From: Candidatus Anaerostipes excrementavium
Lineage (GTDB): Bacteria > Bacillota > Clostridia > Lachnospirales > Lachnospiraceae
DNA: 64,000 nucleotides
Direction: 5' to 3'
Assembly: GCA_019114985.1 (NCBI GenBank)
Contig: DXEM01000019.1
Span: forward strand, 1-64,000
In this document: positions 8,576 through 16,224 of the stretch, piece by piece
Layout of the letters: each line of letters starts with the position of its first letter
Position numbering within the stretch: position 1 is the first letter of the stretch
The notes under the pieces: model-generated
What the model saw: only the letters and a program-made list of their open reading frames with translations
The model's database searches: none
What the model was told of the DNA's origin: nothing
Position numbers and translations under genes: made by a program

Positions 8576-9514
8576 TTACTTTTCTTCTTCGGCATGATCG
8601 TTCCATGCTTCCAAAGCCTTGATGCACTGATACAGCATCTCATTGCATGGAGTCGGGATTCCCAGTTCCCTTCCCATGCGTATCACGGCTCCTGCAAACA
8701 TATCCACTTCTGTCTTCCTCCCGCTCTCAATATCCTGGGTCGTAGAAGTCTTTCCCCGGAATGGATAGGCTTCTACTTTTTTTCTCTGTGCGATTAAATC
8801 ATCTTCTGTTAAATGAATTCCCTTTGCCTGTGCAATGGAAAGAACCTCTCTCGCTGTTTTCTCCCTGAATTCATTAATTCCCGGACTAACCTGGAAGATT
8901 CCGTAAGGCATGCGCATCATAGCTGAAATCTGATTTTCACTGACATTGGTCATGAATTTGAACCACATATTCTTCAGCATGTCTTCCGGTATCTGATATC
9001 CAACGGCGCTTTTTTCAAATAAATTCCGAACGGCCTCCACGTCCTCTGAAAGCTCTGTATTTACCGCTTCTCCAAAAGAAATCTCTCCCCATCCATCCGG
9101 ATAAGAAATCTTTCCATTCTCATGCATAGACGGAATTCGAATCACAGAATATAAGATGTGATTTTCCGGGTAATATTTCCTTAAGATGTCTTCGCTCTCT
9201 ACCCCGTTGAGCAATGACATCAGAATTGTATTCTCATCAATAAATCCGGCTGCGTCCAAGGCCGCCTGTTCCAATCCCTGATATTTTACAGAGAAGATGA
9301 CAAGATCTGCCGGCTTCTCGGCATCCCCAGGAGCTGTAATACGAAATTTCCAGATCTGATCGTTAATATTGCATCCTGCTTCCAGTCTCTTTTTTCTCTC
9401 TCCATCGGCAATTACCGTAAATCCTTCATCTCCCAGTGACATCTGAAGTTTTGGCGCAACATATCCGCCGATCGCTCCCAGACCGATCAATGCTGCCGTT
9501 TGAATCTCTCTCAT
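8576..9514 (-). CDS. Ketopantoate reductase (2-dehydropantoate 2-reductase) family
   Basis: The 312-residue protein has a Rossmann motif GLGAIGGYVA at residue 12, the FSVKYQGLEQA segment, and a helical C-terminal domain with KFMTNVSENQ. These are hallmarks of the PanE/ApbA family, which reduces 2-dehydropantoate with NADPH on the way to coenzyme A. Other family members act on related keto acids, so the substrate is not certain. The ATG overlaps the stop of the GH25 gene (ATGA). This is an odd operon partner for two cell-wall genes. Confidence 0.8.
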   Translation of the reverse strand: MREIQTAALIGLGAIGGYVAPKLQMSLGDEGFTVIADGERKKRLEAGCNINDQIWKFRITAPGDAEKPADLVIFSVKYQGLEQAALDAAGFIDENTILMSLLNGVESEDILRKYYPENHILYSVIRIPSMHENGKISYPDGWGEISFGEAVNTELSEDVEAVRNLFEKSAVGYQIPEDMLKNMWFKFMTNVSENQISAMMRMPYGIFQVSPGINEFREKTAREVLSIAQAKGIHLTEDDLIAQRKKVEAYPFRGKTSTTQDIESGRKTEVDMFAGAVIRMGRELGIPTPCNEMLYQCIKALEAWNDHAEEEK

Positions 9515-10275
9515 ATTCCTTTGTTCCTTTCTTTCATCAGATAATAATTGACATCACATCGTCCGCTTTTCGTATTTGCCCCCTCAATGGATGCAGAACT
9601 GGTATACTGCCACATACGATATTCAAATGGAATCGCCGGCGATGATGCGTCTGTGTAATGGGCTACCCATATCTCATAATTTTTTATTTTATCATAAATG
9701 AAATGATTTTTTAATGCGGAAGCGCTGGAATATACCATCGGGGTGTACCCTGCCTTTTTGATTTTATCACAGAAGGCAGCTGTGATTTCACTGACATTTT
9801 CTTTGCCTGTATTCAATACGTCTCTTTCCTCGATATCAAAAGCTACCGGAAGATCCAGATCATCCGGCTGGATGCCATGTTTTTTCAAAAGTGACAAACA
9901 GTGCTCCGCCTCTTTTCCCGCCTCCTCTTTCGTCGCGGCATAAGAATAATAATATACGCCGGTATGGATGGCGGCATAAGAGGCATTGCGATAATTGGCA
10001 GCAAACAAAGGATCTTCCTTTCCCTTCCTTTTTGGCTGCCGAATCCCCGATCCAATCTTCAGCATCGCGTGATTGATCTTTTGATCTTTAACCTTCTTCC
10101 AATTAACTTTTCCGTTATAGGAAGAAACGTCGATTACCTGAATCCTTCCCTGCTTGACATTGGTCTTAATCGGAAGACCAATGTTCCTGGCCGCCCACAG
10201 AAATACTGCTCCGATCAAGGCCAGAACAACTGTGATCTTCTTTAGTTCTTTTTTATTTCTTTTGGTCAATTTCAT
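9511..10275 (-). CDS. Membrane-anchored GH25 muramidase
   Basis: The 254-residue protein has a basic N-terminus and one membrane helix (about residues 13-29). A GH25 domain follows, with VIDVSSYNG (first catalytic Asp), VYYYSYA, and AFDIEE (catalytic acids), ending CDVNYY. GH25 enzymes cleave the N-acetylmuramic acid linkage in peptidoglycan. There are no extra wall-binding repeats, so it probably acts at the outer membrane face. Both ends overlap neighbours by ATGA, so translation is coupled to srtB upstream and panE downstream. Confidence 0.88.
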   Translation of the reverse strand: MKLTKRNKKELKKITVVLALIGAVFLWAARNIGLPIKTNVKQGRIQVIDVSSYNGKVNWKKVKDQKINHAMLKIGSGIRQPKRKGKEDPLFAANYRNASYAAIHTGVYYYSYAATKEEAGKEAEHCLSLLKKHGIQPDDLDLPVAFDIEERDVLNTGKENVSEITAAFCDKIKKAGYTPMVYSSASALKNHFIYDKIKNYEIWVAHYTDASSPAIPFEYRMWQYTSSASIEGANTKSGRCDVNYYLMKERNKGI

Positions 10276-10994
10276 GAAATGTCATCACTTTCTACTGCAT
10301 AGACAAAGGTACGATTATCTTCTTCTTCGTAGCTGCATGTTATAAATGTATATAATTTGCCGATCTTTTTCCGATCTGCTTCGGAAACCCCCGCTGATAC
10401 ATCACTCTTTTTTAAAATCTCCGCTATATAATCCTCTTTCTCTCCCTCATCAGAAAACATGATCGGAATCTTTGTGCTGCCTTTCGCCGCATAAGAAGCG
10501 ATCACCTTCAATGGGATCGTTCTTTCCGGTGTATATAAGATTACATCGTTTTCTTCGTTTATAAACGATTGTTCCCGGAATTTCAAAAGATCCGCAAACA
10601 TCGATCCATCTCTCATATGATGCCCGTAAATCACGCTGTTATCGGACGCAAATTCTTTGTCACAGTTCTTGTCCATAAAAATGGCGCCGGACCGATTCGA
10701 CGTCCCCTGGAACGTACGGCTCAGATATTCATTATTGTCATGACTGATTACAATCGGATAATCGATCTCGGTTCCTTCCATATAGATCCATCCAATTGTA
10801 TCGGAATTCATCTTTCTTAGACCGTCAAAATCAATTTCCTTTCTATCATTTCCTGCGTTTCTTACTTTCCGAATCTCCTGATACTCCTGATCGGCCTGAT
10901 GATAAGCAAAAAGATACTGACCAAGCTTCCAGGCACAGAAAAGAAACGTGATGGTGCAAAGGATCAAAAAGAATGTATATATTTTCTTTCTCAA
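10272..10994 (-). CDS. srtB: Class B sortase
   Basis: I place the start at the TTG at 10994. GGGAGGA lies eight bases upstream and the protein then begins MRKKIYTFF with a single membrane helix. The ORF track's ATG at 11054 has no such site. The product is about 240 residues. It has DTIGWIYMEGTEIDYPIV, the catalytic His in YGHHM, the Cys in TCSYE and the Arg in DNRTFVYA. Class B sortases anchor particular proteins or join pilins. The natural substrate is not visible nearby, and the surface protein at 0.3-4.7 kb has only a degenerate signal. Confidence 0.88.
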   Translation of the reverse strand: MRKKIYTFFLILCTITFLFCAWKLGQYLFAYHQADQEYQEIRKVRNAGNDRKEIDFDGLRKMNSDTIGWIYMEGTEIDYPIVISHDNNEYLSRTFQGTSNRSGAIFMDKNCDKEFASDNSVIYGHHMRDGSMFADLLKFREQSFINEENDVILYTPERTIPLKVIASYAAKGSTKIPIMFSDEGEKEDYIAEILKKSDVSAGVSEADRKKIGKLYTFITCSYEEEDNRTFVYAVESDDIS

Positions 10995-11097
10995 TCCAAT
11001 CCTTCCTCCCTTCCCTTTTTCTATCATCATAACAAAAAAAGCATTTGATTTCATTGAAAGAAACCAAATACTTTCTTAAATTTATCTTTTTCTATGG

Positions 11098-11352
11098 CTA
11101 TGGCATATGCACCGTGTCTTCTTTCATACGAAAGACACAGCGCCGCTCCAAAACTCCAATCTCTTCTAAGGTAGACATCATCCGATAGACTGTCGCCATT
11201 CCAATCGATGGATCTCGTTTTACCGCTTCGTAATATATCTCTTTGCAGCATTCCCATTGTCCATTCAAAATGATATCCAACAAAATCTTTCTTTGCTTTG
11301 TAATACGCTTCCCATTATGCTGCAATACCTTTTCTACATCTTGTTGACTCAT
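11098..11352 (-). CDS. Short Fur-like regulator (DNA-binding domain only)
   Basis: The 84 residues match the N-terminal winged helix of Fur/PerR proteins: GKRITKQRKILLDIIL, then DPSIGMATVYRMMSTLEEIGV. The ORF stops right after the wing (EDTVHMP). The roughly 55-residue dimerisation domain and the metal-binding HxH/CxxC motifs are absent. I examined the other frames to 11051 and saw no dimerisation domain, so this is either a naturally short protein or an old truncation. It faces the DtxR-type gene. A TTGACA -35 at 11506-11511 and operator box B lie in the shared region. srtB follows about 100 bp downstream on the same strand. Confidence 0.75.
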   Translation of the reverse strand: MSQQDVEKVLQHNGKRITKQRKILLDIILNGQWECCKEIYYEAVKRDPSIGMATVYRMMSTLEEIGVLERRCVFRMKEDTVHMP

Positions 11353-11459
11353 ACCTATTCACCTTCAACTCCTGTCACATGGTCAACAGATCCGACGCTT
11401 ATGCGCCGGCTCTCTTCCCATTGTTTTTATTGATTATTACTATATAACGGAACATGAAG

Positions 11460-11473
11460 TTAGTCTTTCCTAA
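11460..11473. promoter_or_regulatory. DtxR-type operator, box A
   Basis: TTAG-TCTTTC-CTAA is an imperfect palindrome of the TTAG-N6-CTAA pattern shared with the boxes at 11485, 15672 and 17310. Confidence 0.55.
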
Positions 11474-11484
11474 TCCATATATAG

Positions 11485-11500
11485 GTTAGCATTTACTAAC
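11485..11500. promoter_or_regulatory. DtxR-type operator, box B
   Basis: GTTAG-CATTTA-CTAAC is a perfect half-site palindrome. On the minus strand it lies directly after TTGACA (11506-11511), in the spacer of the probable promoter of the Fur-like gene. Repression when iron is bound would be expected. Confidence 0.65.
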
Positions 11501-11527
11501 TCATTTGTCAACCCCTTTTTTGCTTGC

Positions 11528-11556
11528 TTTACAGTTCTTTTTTCTTATGCTATAAT
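11528..11556 (+). promoter_or_regulatory. Promoter of the DtxR-family gene
   Basis: TTTACA and TATAAT are separated by 17 bases. The -10 has an upstream TG-like context (TTATGC). Boxes A and B lie 28-68 bp upstream of the -35. Confidence 0.65.
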
Positions 11557-11603
11557 GTGGAAAGATTTTAACGTTATATCTGTTTTTGTAAGGAGGAAGC
11601 TTT

Positions 11604-11987
11604 TTGAAGATACAAGAGTCCGCTGAAAATTATCTGGAAACGATTCTGGTCCTGGGGCAGGCACAGAATACCGTTCGTTCTATCGATATTGTCCACAAGC
11701 TGAATTTTTCCAAACCAAGTGTCAGCGTGGCGATGAAGAATCTTCGTCAAAAGGGACTGATCATTATGGACAGCGACGGACATATTGCCCTTACAGAATC
11801 CGGCCGTCAGATCGCCGAGACGATCTATGAACGTCACACGGTTTTATCAAAGATGCTGATTGATCTGGGCGTGGATCCGGAGATCGCCGCAGACGATGCC
11901 TGCCGAATGGAGCACGTTATCAGTCCGGAAAGCTTTGCGGCAATCAAACAGCACTTAGAACAACGTCAGCCAAAAGACAGCGAATAA
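11604..11987 (+). CDS. DtxR/MntR-family metal-dependent regulator
   Basis: The 127-residue protein starts with ESAENYLETILVLG, the typical first helix. A winged helix follows (SIDIVHKLNFSKPSVSVAMKNL), and then the metal-binding and dimerisation segment with ERHTVLSKMLIDLGV and DDACRMEHVIS. It lacks the SH3-like C-terminal domain, like MntR and many clostridial FeoA-linked regulators. The start is a TTG with AGGAGG seven bases upstream. It lies next to the feo cluster and to several TTAG-N6-CTAA boxes, so it is the obvious candidate to bind them in response to Fe2+. Mn2+ is the alternative. Confidence 0.88.
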   Translation: MKIQESAENYLETILVLGQAQNTVRSIDIVHKLNFSKPSVSVAMKNLRQKGLIIMDSDGHIALTESGRQIAETIYERHTVLSKMLIDLGVDPEIAADDACRMEHVISPESFAAIKQHLEQRQPKDSE

Positions 11988-12010
11988 GCTTTTCTATTCG
12001 CTTCGCATGT

Positions 12011-12057
12011 AAAAATGCTGTGGATATCATTAGAAATCGATATCCACAGCATTTTTT
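12011..12057. terminator. Bidirectional terminator
   Basis: The 15-bp stem AATGCTGTGGATATC / GATATCCACAGCATT has T runs on both outer sides. It separates the convergent regulator gene and feo operon. Confidence 0.85.
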
Positions 12058-12063
12058 ATTTCT

Positions 12064-12432
12064 TTATAGAATGACTCGAACTTTGTATCCGGCATTTTCT
12101 ACTGCCTGTCGCAGGACGTCATCACTGACTTCTTTTTCATAGGATATCACCGCTTCTTTTGTGTCCAAATAAACTTTCGCGGAAACTCCCTGTATCTGAT
12201 TGATCGCTTCCATTACATTCTGTACACAATGTTCACAATGCATTCCATCAATTTTTATCGTTTTTCTTCCAAGAATCGGACCTGAAAGGATCTTTTCCTT
12301 CATCTTAACTTTCGATGCCTTGGAATTCCCGCCTCCGCAGCAAGACCCTTCTCCCCGAAAATGTTTCAGGCTCTGTTTTGCGGCAAGCACCATCAAAAGG
12401 ATGACTGCTATAATAATTACGGCATCTGCCAT
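12064..12432 (-). CDS. Membrane-anchored heavy-metal-associated (HMA) domain protein
   Basis: The 122-residue product has an N-terminal membrane helix (about residues 4-19) and a short Cys/Gly segment SCCGGG (about 30-35). It then has a complete HMA fold with the metal-binding loop GMHCEHC (about 63-69) and the KVYLDTKEAVISYE strands. HMA domains pass Cu+ or other soft metals. The Cys-rich linker resembles that of FeoB-associated small proteins. It is the last gene of the feo operon, and GAGGTG precedes the ATG. It could be a metallochaperone for the inner membrane face. I cannot tell which metal it binds. Confidence 0.8.
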   Translation of the reverse strand: MADAVIIIAVILLMVLAAKQSLKHFRGEGSCCGGGNSKASKVKMKEKILSGPILGRKTIKIDGMHCEHCVQNVMEAINQIQGVSAKVYLDTKEAVISYEKEVSDDVLRQAVENAGYKVRVIL

Positions 12433-12454
12433 TTTCTAAACACCTCAAACTTTC

Positions 12455-12586
12455 TTACTTTTCGGACCGCCGTCTGTTCCTCCACTTTTTTATTGCTTGA
12501 AAGCCTTGGTAGAGCAGCATTCCGACGATATAAATACCAATAAAGATTGCAAACATATAAAACATAGAACCTGTAGAATTTCCCAT
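12455..12586 (-). CDS. 43-residue single-helix membrane micro-protein in the feo operon
   Basis: This ORF is too short for the ORF track. It starts ATG at 12586 behind AAGGAGATAAGGAA. The product begins MGNSTGSMFYMF, has one hydrophobic helix (about residues 8-28) and ends in a strongly basic tail with KKWRNRRRSEK. It sits between the FeoB-associated Cys-rich gene and the HMA gene, with 14- and 22-base gaps. I do not recognise a family. By position it may be an accessory subunit of FeoB. A positive-inside topology with the tail in the cytoplasm is expected. Confidence 0.65.
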   Translation of the reverse strand: MGNSTGSMFYMFAIFIGIYIVGMLLYQGFQAIKKWRNRRRSEK

Positions 12587-12600
12587 TTCCTTATCTCCTT

Positions 12601-12768
12601 CTATTGGCTCTTCTTTTCATCCAGCGTAAATCCACTGCATCCGGAACAACCGGCACAGCTTCCTCCGCATCCCTGACATCCCCCGGCGTTCTTTGTTTTT
12701 TTACGCCGATTCCGGATGATATAAGCACAATATCCAAAAACGAAGATCAATATAATAATATCTGCCAC
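12601..12768 (-). CDS. FeoB-associated Cys-rich membrane protein
   Basis: This 55-residue ORF is missing from the ORF track. It starts with GTG at 12768, with AAAGGAG nine bases upstream. It has one membrane helix (VADIIILIFVFGYCAYII), a basic stop-transfer, and then a cluster of five Cys in a Gly-rich tail (GGCQGCGGSCAGCSGCSG). This is the signature of the FeoB-associated Cys-rich protein family found behind feoB in Firmicutes, which is thought to bind iron at the pore exit. It lies 98 bp downstream of feoB, behind a hairpin. Confidence 0.85.
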   Translation of the reverse strand: MADIIILIFVFGYCAYIIRNRRKKTKNAGGCQGCGGSCAGCSGCSGFTLDEKKSQ

Positions 12769-12828
12769 TTTATGCTACTCCTTTCCAATTCCATCTTCCC
12801 GCTCTATGAAACTTTTTCAAAAGACGGG

Positions 12829-12860
12829 AAACCGGACGCAGTCTCCCTGCACCCGGTTTT
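12829..12860 (-). terminator. Intra-operon hairpin after feoB
   Basis: On the minus strand AAACCGG(g)TGCAG-GGAGA-CTGC(gt)CCGGTTT is followed by TCCCGTCTTTTG. The T run is weak, so it may be a partial terminator or an mRNA-stabilising end that favours feoB over the downstream genes. Confidence 0.5.
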
Positions 12861-12865
12861 CTGTT

Positions 12866-15052
12866 TTATACGGACTGAACAGACCTCTTAGAATAAACTT
12901 TCTGATTCTTATACGGATCCGGTCTAAACAACAAGAAGAGAAGAATCACTGCGAAGATAATTCCAACTGCAGTTCCGACTCCAAAAGCTCCGCCCATTGC
13001 AAAAGATCCGATCTGATAAACACAAAGGCATACAACATAAGCGAAAACATTCTGGAATAAAATCGCGAACCAGAACCATTTTCTGGACTGCAGCTGCTGT
13101 GCCATCGTAGCGATTGCCGCAAGGCAAGGAGAATCCAATAAGTTAAACAACAGGAAAGAAAATGCTGCTGTCGCACTTGGGAACCATGCCTGCACTGCCT
13201 GACCGACTGTCAGTGGGTTTTCTACATCGTTTGCTCCTACATTTGCTAAAACACCCATCGTAGAAACGATTGCTTCTTTTGCTGTGAATCCGGACAGAGA
13301 AGCTGCTACCGGCTGCCACTCACCGAATCCAAGCGGTGCGAAAATCGGAGCAATTGCGCCTCCAATCACAGCCAATAAACTGTCTGCGCTGTCTTCTACC
13401 ATTCCAAAGCTTCCGCCTGTGAATCCGAAACCGCCTAAGAACCACATCACTACACATGCGAGGAAGAGAATTGTTCCGGCCTTAATAATGAAGCCTTTCA
13501 GTCTTTCCCATACATGGAGCAGTACCGTTTTCGCAGATGGAACGTGATACTGAGGAAGTTCCATAACGAATGGCGCCGGTTTTCCTGAGAATGGTTTTGT
13601 TTTCTTTAAAATAATCGCAGAAACTAAGACTGCAATAATTCCTAAGAAGTACATTGCTGGAGCAACCAAGCCTCCGGCTTCATAGCTTCCTGTCGCATAG
13701 CTGGCCATAACACCGCCCATCAAAGCGATTACCGGAAGTTTCGCTCCGCAAGGGATAAATGTCGCTGTCATAATCGTTAAACGTCTGTCGTTATCCTGCT
13801 CAATCGTCTTAGACGCCATGATACCCGGAATTCCACATCCTGAAGAAATCAGCAGCGGAATGAAACTCTTTCCGGAAAGACCAAAGTGACGGAACACACG
13901 GTCCATGACAAAGGCAATACGAACCATATATCCACAATCTTCTAACAAAGATAAGAACAGGAATAAGATTGCCATCTGAGGAACGAAACCAAGAACGGCT
14001 CCTACACCGCCTATAATACCGTCAACGACCAATCCAAGAACCATATCTCCTGCACCGATACCGGTAAGGAATCCTGATACCGCATCCTGGATCGCTACAA
14101 CAAAGACGTCATTGGTCCAATCTGTTACAATCGTTCCGATTGTTGTTACTGATATGTAATATACCACAAACATCACTGCAACGAAAATCGGAATACCTAA
14201 AATTCGGTTTGTTACGATACGGTCAATTTTGTCGGATACCGTCAGTTTATCTTTTCCTTTTTTTACTGCTGTCTTTACGATCTTCTGAATAAACTGATAA
14301 CGCTGATCTGTTACGATACTTTCCATATCGTCATCGTGTGCCTCTTCGATTTTCTTTCTTGTTTCTTCAACTTTTGATCTCGCAGAAGCTGACAGATCGA
14401 TGGATTCCATAACTTTGCTGTCATTTTCAAGAAGTTTTACCGCATACCATCTTCTCCTATCTTCTGTCACAGATGCAGGAACAACTTTCTTCACATCTTC
14501 TACTGCGCTTTCCAGTTCTTTTGAGAAGATTTCTTTTGGAAGATTTACGGTTTTCTTATTTGCAGTACGAACCGCTTCGTCAATCAACTCATCTAATCCG
14601 GTTTGCTTTAACGCTGACGTCTCGATAATCGGACAATCCAGCAGCATAGATAAACGTTCTGCATCGATTCTGATTCCACGTTTTTCTATTAAGTCTGCCA
14701 TATTCAAAGCAATCACAACCGGAATTCCGGTCTCGATCAGCTGAGTCGTCAAATAAAGATTTCTCTCAATATTGGTAGCATCCACCAAATCAATGATAAC
14801 ATCCGGATTCTCATTCAAAAGGAAATCACGGCTGACCACTTCTTCCAGAGTATACGGTGAAAGTGAATAGATACCCGGCAAATCCGTGATCGTAATATCT
14901 TCGCCTTTCCTTTTTCCTTTTAGTTTACCTTCTTTTTTCTCTACGGTAACCCCCGGCCAGTTACCAACATATTGGTTCGCACCGGTCAAAGCATTGAACA
15001 TGGTTGTTTTCCCACAGTTCGGGTTACCCGCAAGCGCAATGTTAATTGCCAT
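12866..15052 (-). CDS. feoB: Ferrous iron transporter FeoB
   Basis: The 728-residue protein has the complete layout. The N-terminal G domain has G1 GNPNCGKTT (about residue 8), G3 DLPG, and G4 NMAD (about 116). A helical GDI domain follows (about 170-270). The C-terminal permease has two Gate motifs, including SSGCGIPGIMAS and ADKEAI-like FTAKEAIVS. It takes up Fe2+ across the cytoplasmic membrane. GGGAGG precedes the ATG. Two feoA genes lie upstream and the Cys-rich small protein downstream. Confidence 0.97.
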   Translation of the reverse strand: MAINIALAGNPNCGKTTMFNALTGANQYVGNWPGVTVEKKEGKLKGKRKGEDITITDLPGIYSLSPYTLEEVVSRDFLLNENPDVIIDLVDATNIERNLYLTTQLIETGIPVVIALNMADLIEKRGIRIDAERLSMLLDCPIIETSALKQTGLDELIDEAVRTANKKTVNLPKEIFSKELESAVEDVKKVVPASVTEDRRRWYAVKLLENDSKVMESIDLSASARSKVEETRKKIEEAHDDDMESIVTDQRYQFIQKIVKTAVKKGKDKLTVSDKIDRIVTNRILGIPIFVAVMFVVYYISVTTIGTIVTDWTNDVFVVAIQDAVSGFLTGIGAGDMVLGLVVDGIIGGVGAVLGFVPQMAILFLFLSLLEDCGYMVRIAFVMDRVFRHFGLSGKSFIPLLISSGCGIPGIMASKTIEQDNDRRLTIMTATFIPCGAKLPVIALMGGVMASYATGSYEAGGLVAPAMYFLGIIAVLVSAIILKKTKPFSGKPAPFVMELPQYHVPSAKTVLLHVWERLKGFIIKAGTILFLACVVMWFLGGFGFTGGSFGMVEDSADSLLAVIGGAIAPIFAPLGFGEWQPVAASLSGFTAKEAIVSTMGVLANVGANDVENPLTVGQAVQAWFPSATAAFSFLLFNLLDSPCLAAIATMAQQLQSRKWFWFAILFQNVFAYVVCLCVYQIGSFAMGGAFGVGTAVGIIFAVILLFLLFRPDPYKNQKVYSKRSVQSV

Positions 15053-15100
15053 TTCTTCTCCCTCCCTTGAGCACTCGCTCGTTTTTCATGTACTTCTTTT

Positions 15101-15325
15101 CTACGCTAATTTTACTTCTACGCACTGGGCGTCATTTTTTCTTACAGAAAGCTCATAGCCTCTTACTGTGATCTCTACCGGATCTCCCAGAGGCGCTACT
15201 TTTCTGATATACAGCTCACTTCCTTTTGTAATGCCCATATCCATGATTCGCCGCTTATAAGCGCCGTCTCCTTCAATTTTCGCCACTACCACTGTACTTC
15301 CAACTTCTGCTTCTCCTAGAGTCAT
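15101..15325 (-). CDS. feoA: FeoA-domain protein, second copy
   Basis: The product is 74 residues and is one SH3-like FeoA domain: MTLGEAEVGSTVVVAKIEG, then RRIMDMGITKGSELYI, then VEITVRGYELSVRK. FeoA supports FeoB activity at the cytoplasmic face. I chose the ATG at 15325 because AAGGAG is eight bases upstream. The longer ORF start at 15400 overlaps the gap after the first feoA and has no such site. Confidence 0.9.
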   Translation of the reverse strand: MTLGEAEVGSTVVVAKIEGDGAYKRRIMDMGITKGSELYIRKVAPLGDPVEITVRGYELSVRKNDAQCVEVKLA

Positions 15326-15416
15326 CGTTATGTCTCCTTCCTTTTCATAATCATTATTTGCAAATCCTATACAGAATCCACTCTGAAAGCGTTCTCTCAC
15401 TGCATATGTCCGGCCA

Positions 15417-15629
15417 TTAAATCATAATGCGCCTGGCCATATCTTCATTAATCGCAACCCTGGAATCCTTAATATTTACAATCACGTTCCCACCGATTGC
15501 AGATAAAATCACTACCTTTGCTCCGGAAACAAATCCCAGATTTTCTAAAAATCTCTTTGTCTCTTCGTTTCCTCCAACCTTCCGAATGATATTCTCTTCT
15601 CCGGTACCTGCCATAACTAAAGGCATCAT
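15417..15629 (-). CDS. feoA: FeoA-domain protein, first copy
   Basis: The 70-residue product is a compact FeoA domain with the segments FLENLGFVSGAKVVIL and GNVIVNIKDSRVAINED. It begins MMPLVMAG after AAGGAG. Two separate FeoA proteins in front of FeoB are common in Clostridia and may form a hetero-oligomer. It is the first gene of the operon, about 45 bp from the promoter whose -10 is covered by a DtxR-type box. Confidence 0.9.
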   Translation of the reverse strand: MMPLVMAGTGEENIIRKVGGNEETKRFLENLGFVSGAKVVILSAIGGNVIVNIKDSRVAINEDMARRIMI

Positions 15630-15671
15630 ATCTCTCCTTCTTTCATTCCATCATACGTTCTTTTTTCATTC

Positions 15672-15703
15672 GTTAGTATACACTAACCTAAGTTAGTCGT
15701 CAA
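15672..15703 (-). promoter_or_regulatory. feo operon promoter overlapped by DtxR-type operator
   Basis: On the minus strand TTGACG (15698-15703) is followed after 17 bases by TATACT (15675-15680). The perfect palindrome GTTAG-TGTATA-CTAAC (15672-15687) covers the -10. A further half-site array (ACTAACTTAGG) fills the spacer. Binding here would block RNA polymerase, so metal-dependent repression is the natural reading. Confidence 0.8.
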
Positions 15704-15850
15704 GAACTATTATGTCTTTTTTTCCAAACATCCCAATAAATACTATGAAAATTAAGGTTATTATATTCTAACCCATCTTCTATTACTATCGAATCGTGAT
15801 CTTCGCAGGGTACTTTTTATCTCATAAAAGCGAAGTTTTCCAGTGAACTG

Positions 15851-15893
15851 AAACAGACCTTTCATTATGAACTCATAACGAAAGATCTGTTTC
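15851..15893 (-). terminator. Hairpin downstream of the DUF2325 gene
   Basis: A near-perfect stem of about 20 bp (GAAACAGATCTTTCGTTATGA / TCATAATGAAAGGTCTGTTTC) with a two-base loop follows the stop codon. There is no proper T run, so it may be a processing or stability element as well as a terminator. Confidence 0.55.
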
Positions 15894-15900
15894 TTATCTT

Positions 15901-16188
15901 TTAAACCGCTGCGCATTTCTCCTCCAAAATTTCCTGAAGAGCCGCCTGGCTGCTTGTATGACAGCGAACGATTTCTATCTTTTTATTCTTGGCCTCCGCA
16001 ACCGCACATTTTACCATTTTATGGGAAACCGTGTTGGTAAATAACACAAGAAGATCCGGCATCCCGATTTTCTTGTTTAATGAAGAAGGCATCTGCGTGA
16101 ATACTTTTGCCTTACATTTATGTTTCTTACAAATCTGCTTATACTGACATACCATACGGTCATGTCCTCCAATAATCACAACACTCAT
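15901..16188 (-). CDS. DUF2325 domain protein
   Basis: The 95-residue protein has the short Rossmann-like DUF2325 layout. It starts SVVIIGGHDRMVCQYKQIC, has DLLVLFTNTVSHKMV in the middle, and ends with IVRCHTSSQAALQEIL. The function is unknown. In Clostridia it recurs beside flavodoxin and DUF3793 genes in iron-responsive loci, as here. It is the last gene of the three-gene operon that starts behind the box at 17310. Confidence 0.8.
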   Translation of the reverse strand: MSVVIIGGHDRMVCQYKQICKKHKCKAKVFTQMPSSLNKKIGMPDLLVLFTNTVSHKMVKCAVAEAKNKKIEIVRCHTSSQAALQEILEEKCAAV

Positions 16189-16224
16189 AAAACCTTCCTT
16201 TCCATCCGGCGCCGGATCACAAAA

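Noticed and set aside
12013-12055. Long palindrome considered as an operator or riboswitch
   Set aside because: It is a simple perfect stem with T runs between convergent genes, which is best explained as a bidirectional terminator.
15061-15100. GAGCACTCGCTC sequence between feoA and feoB as a CIRCE-like element
   Set aside because: It lacks the TTAGCACTC-N9-GAGTGCTAA structure and lies inside an iron operon.
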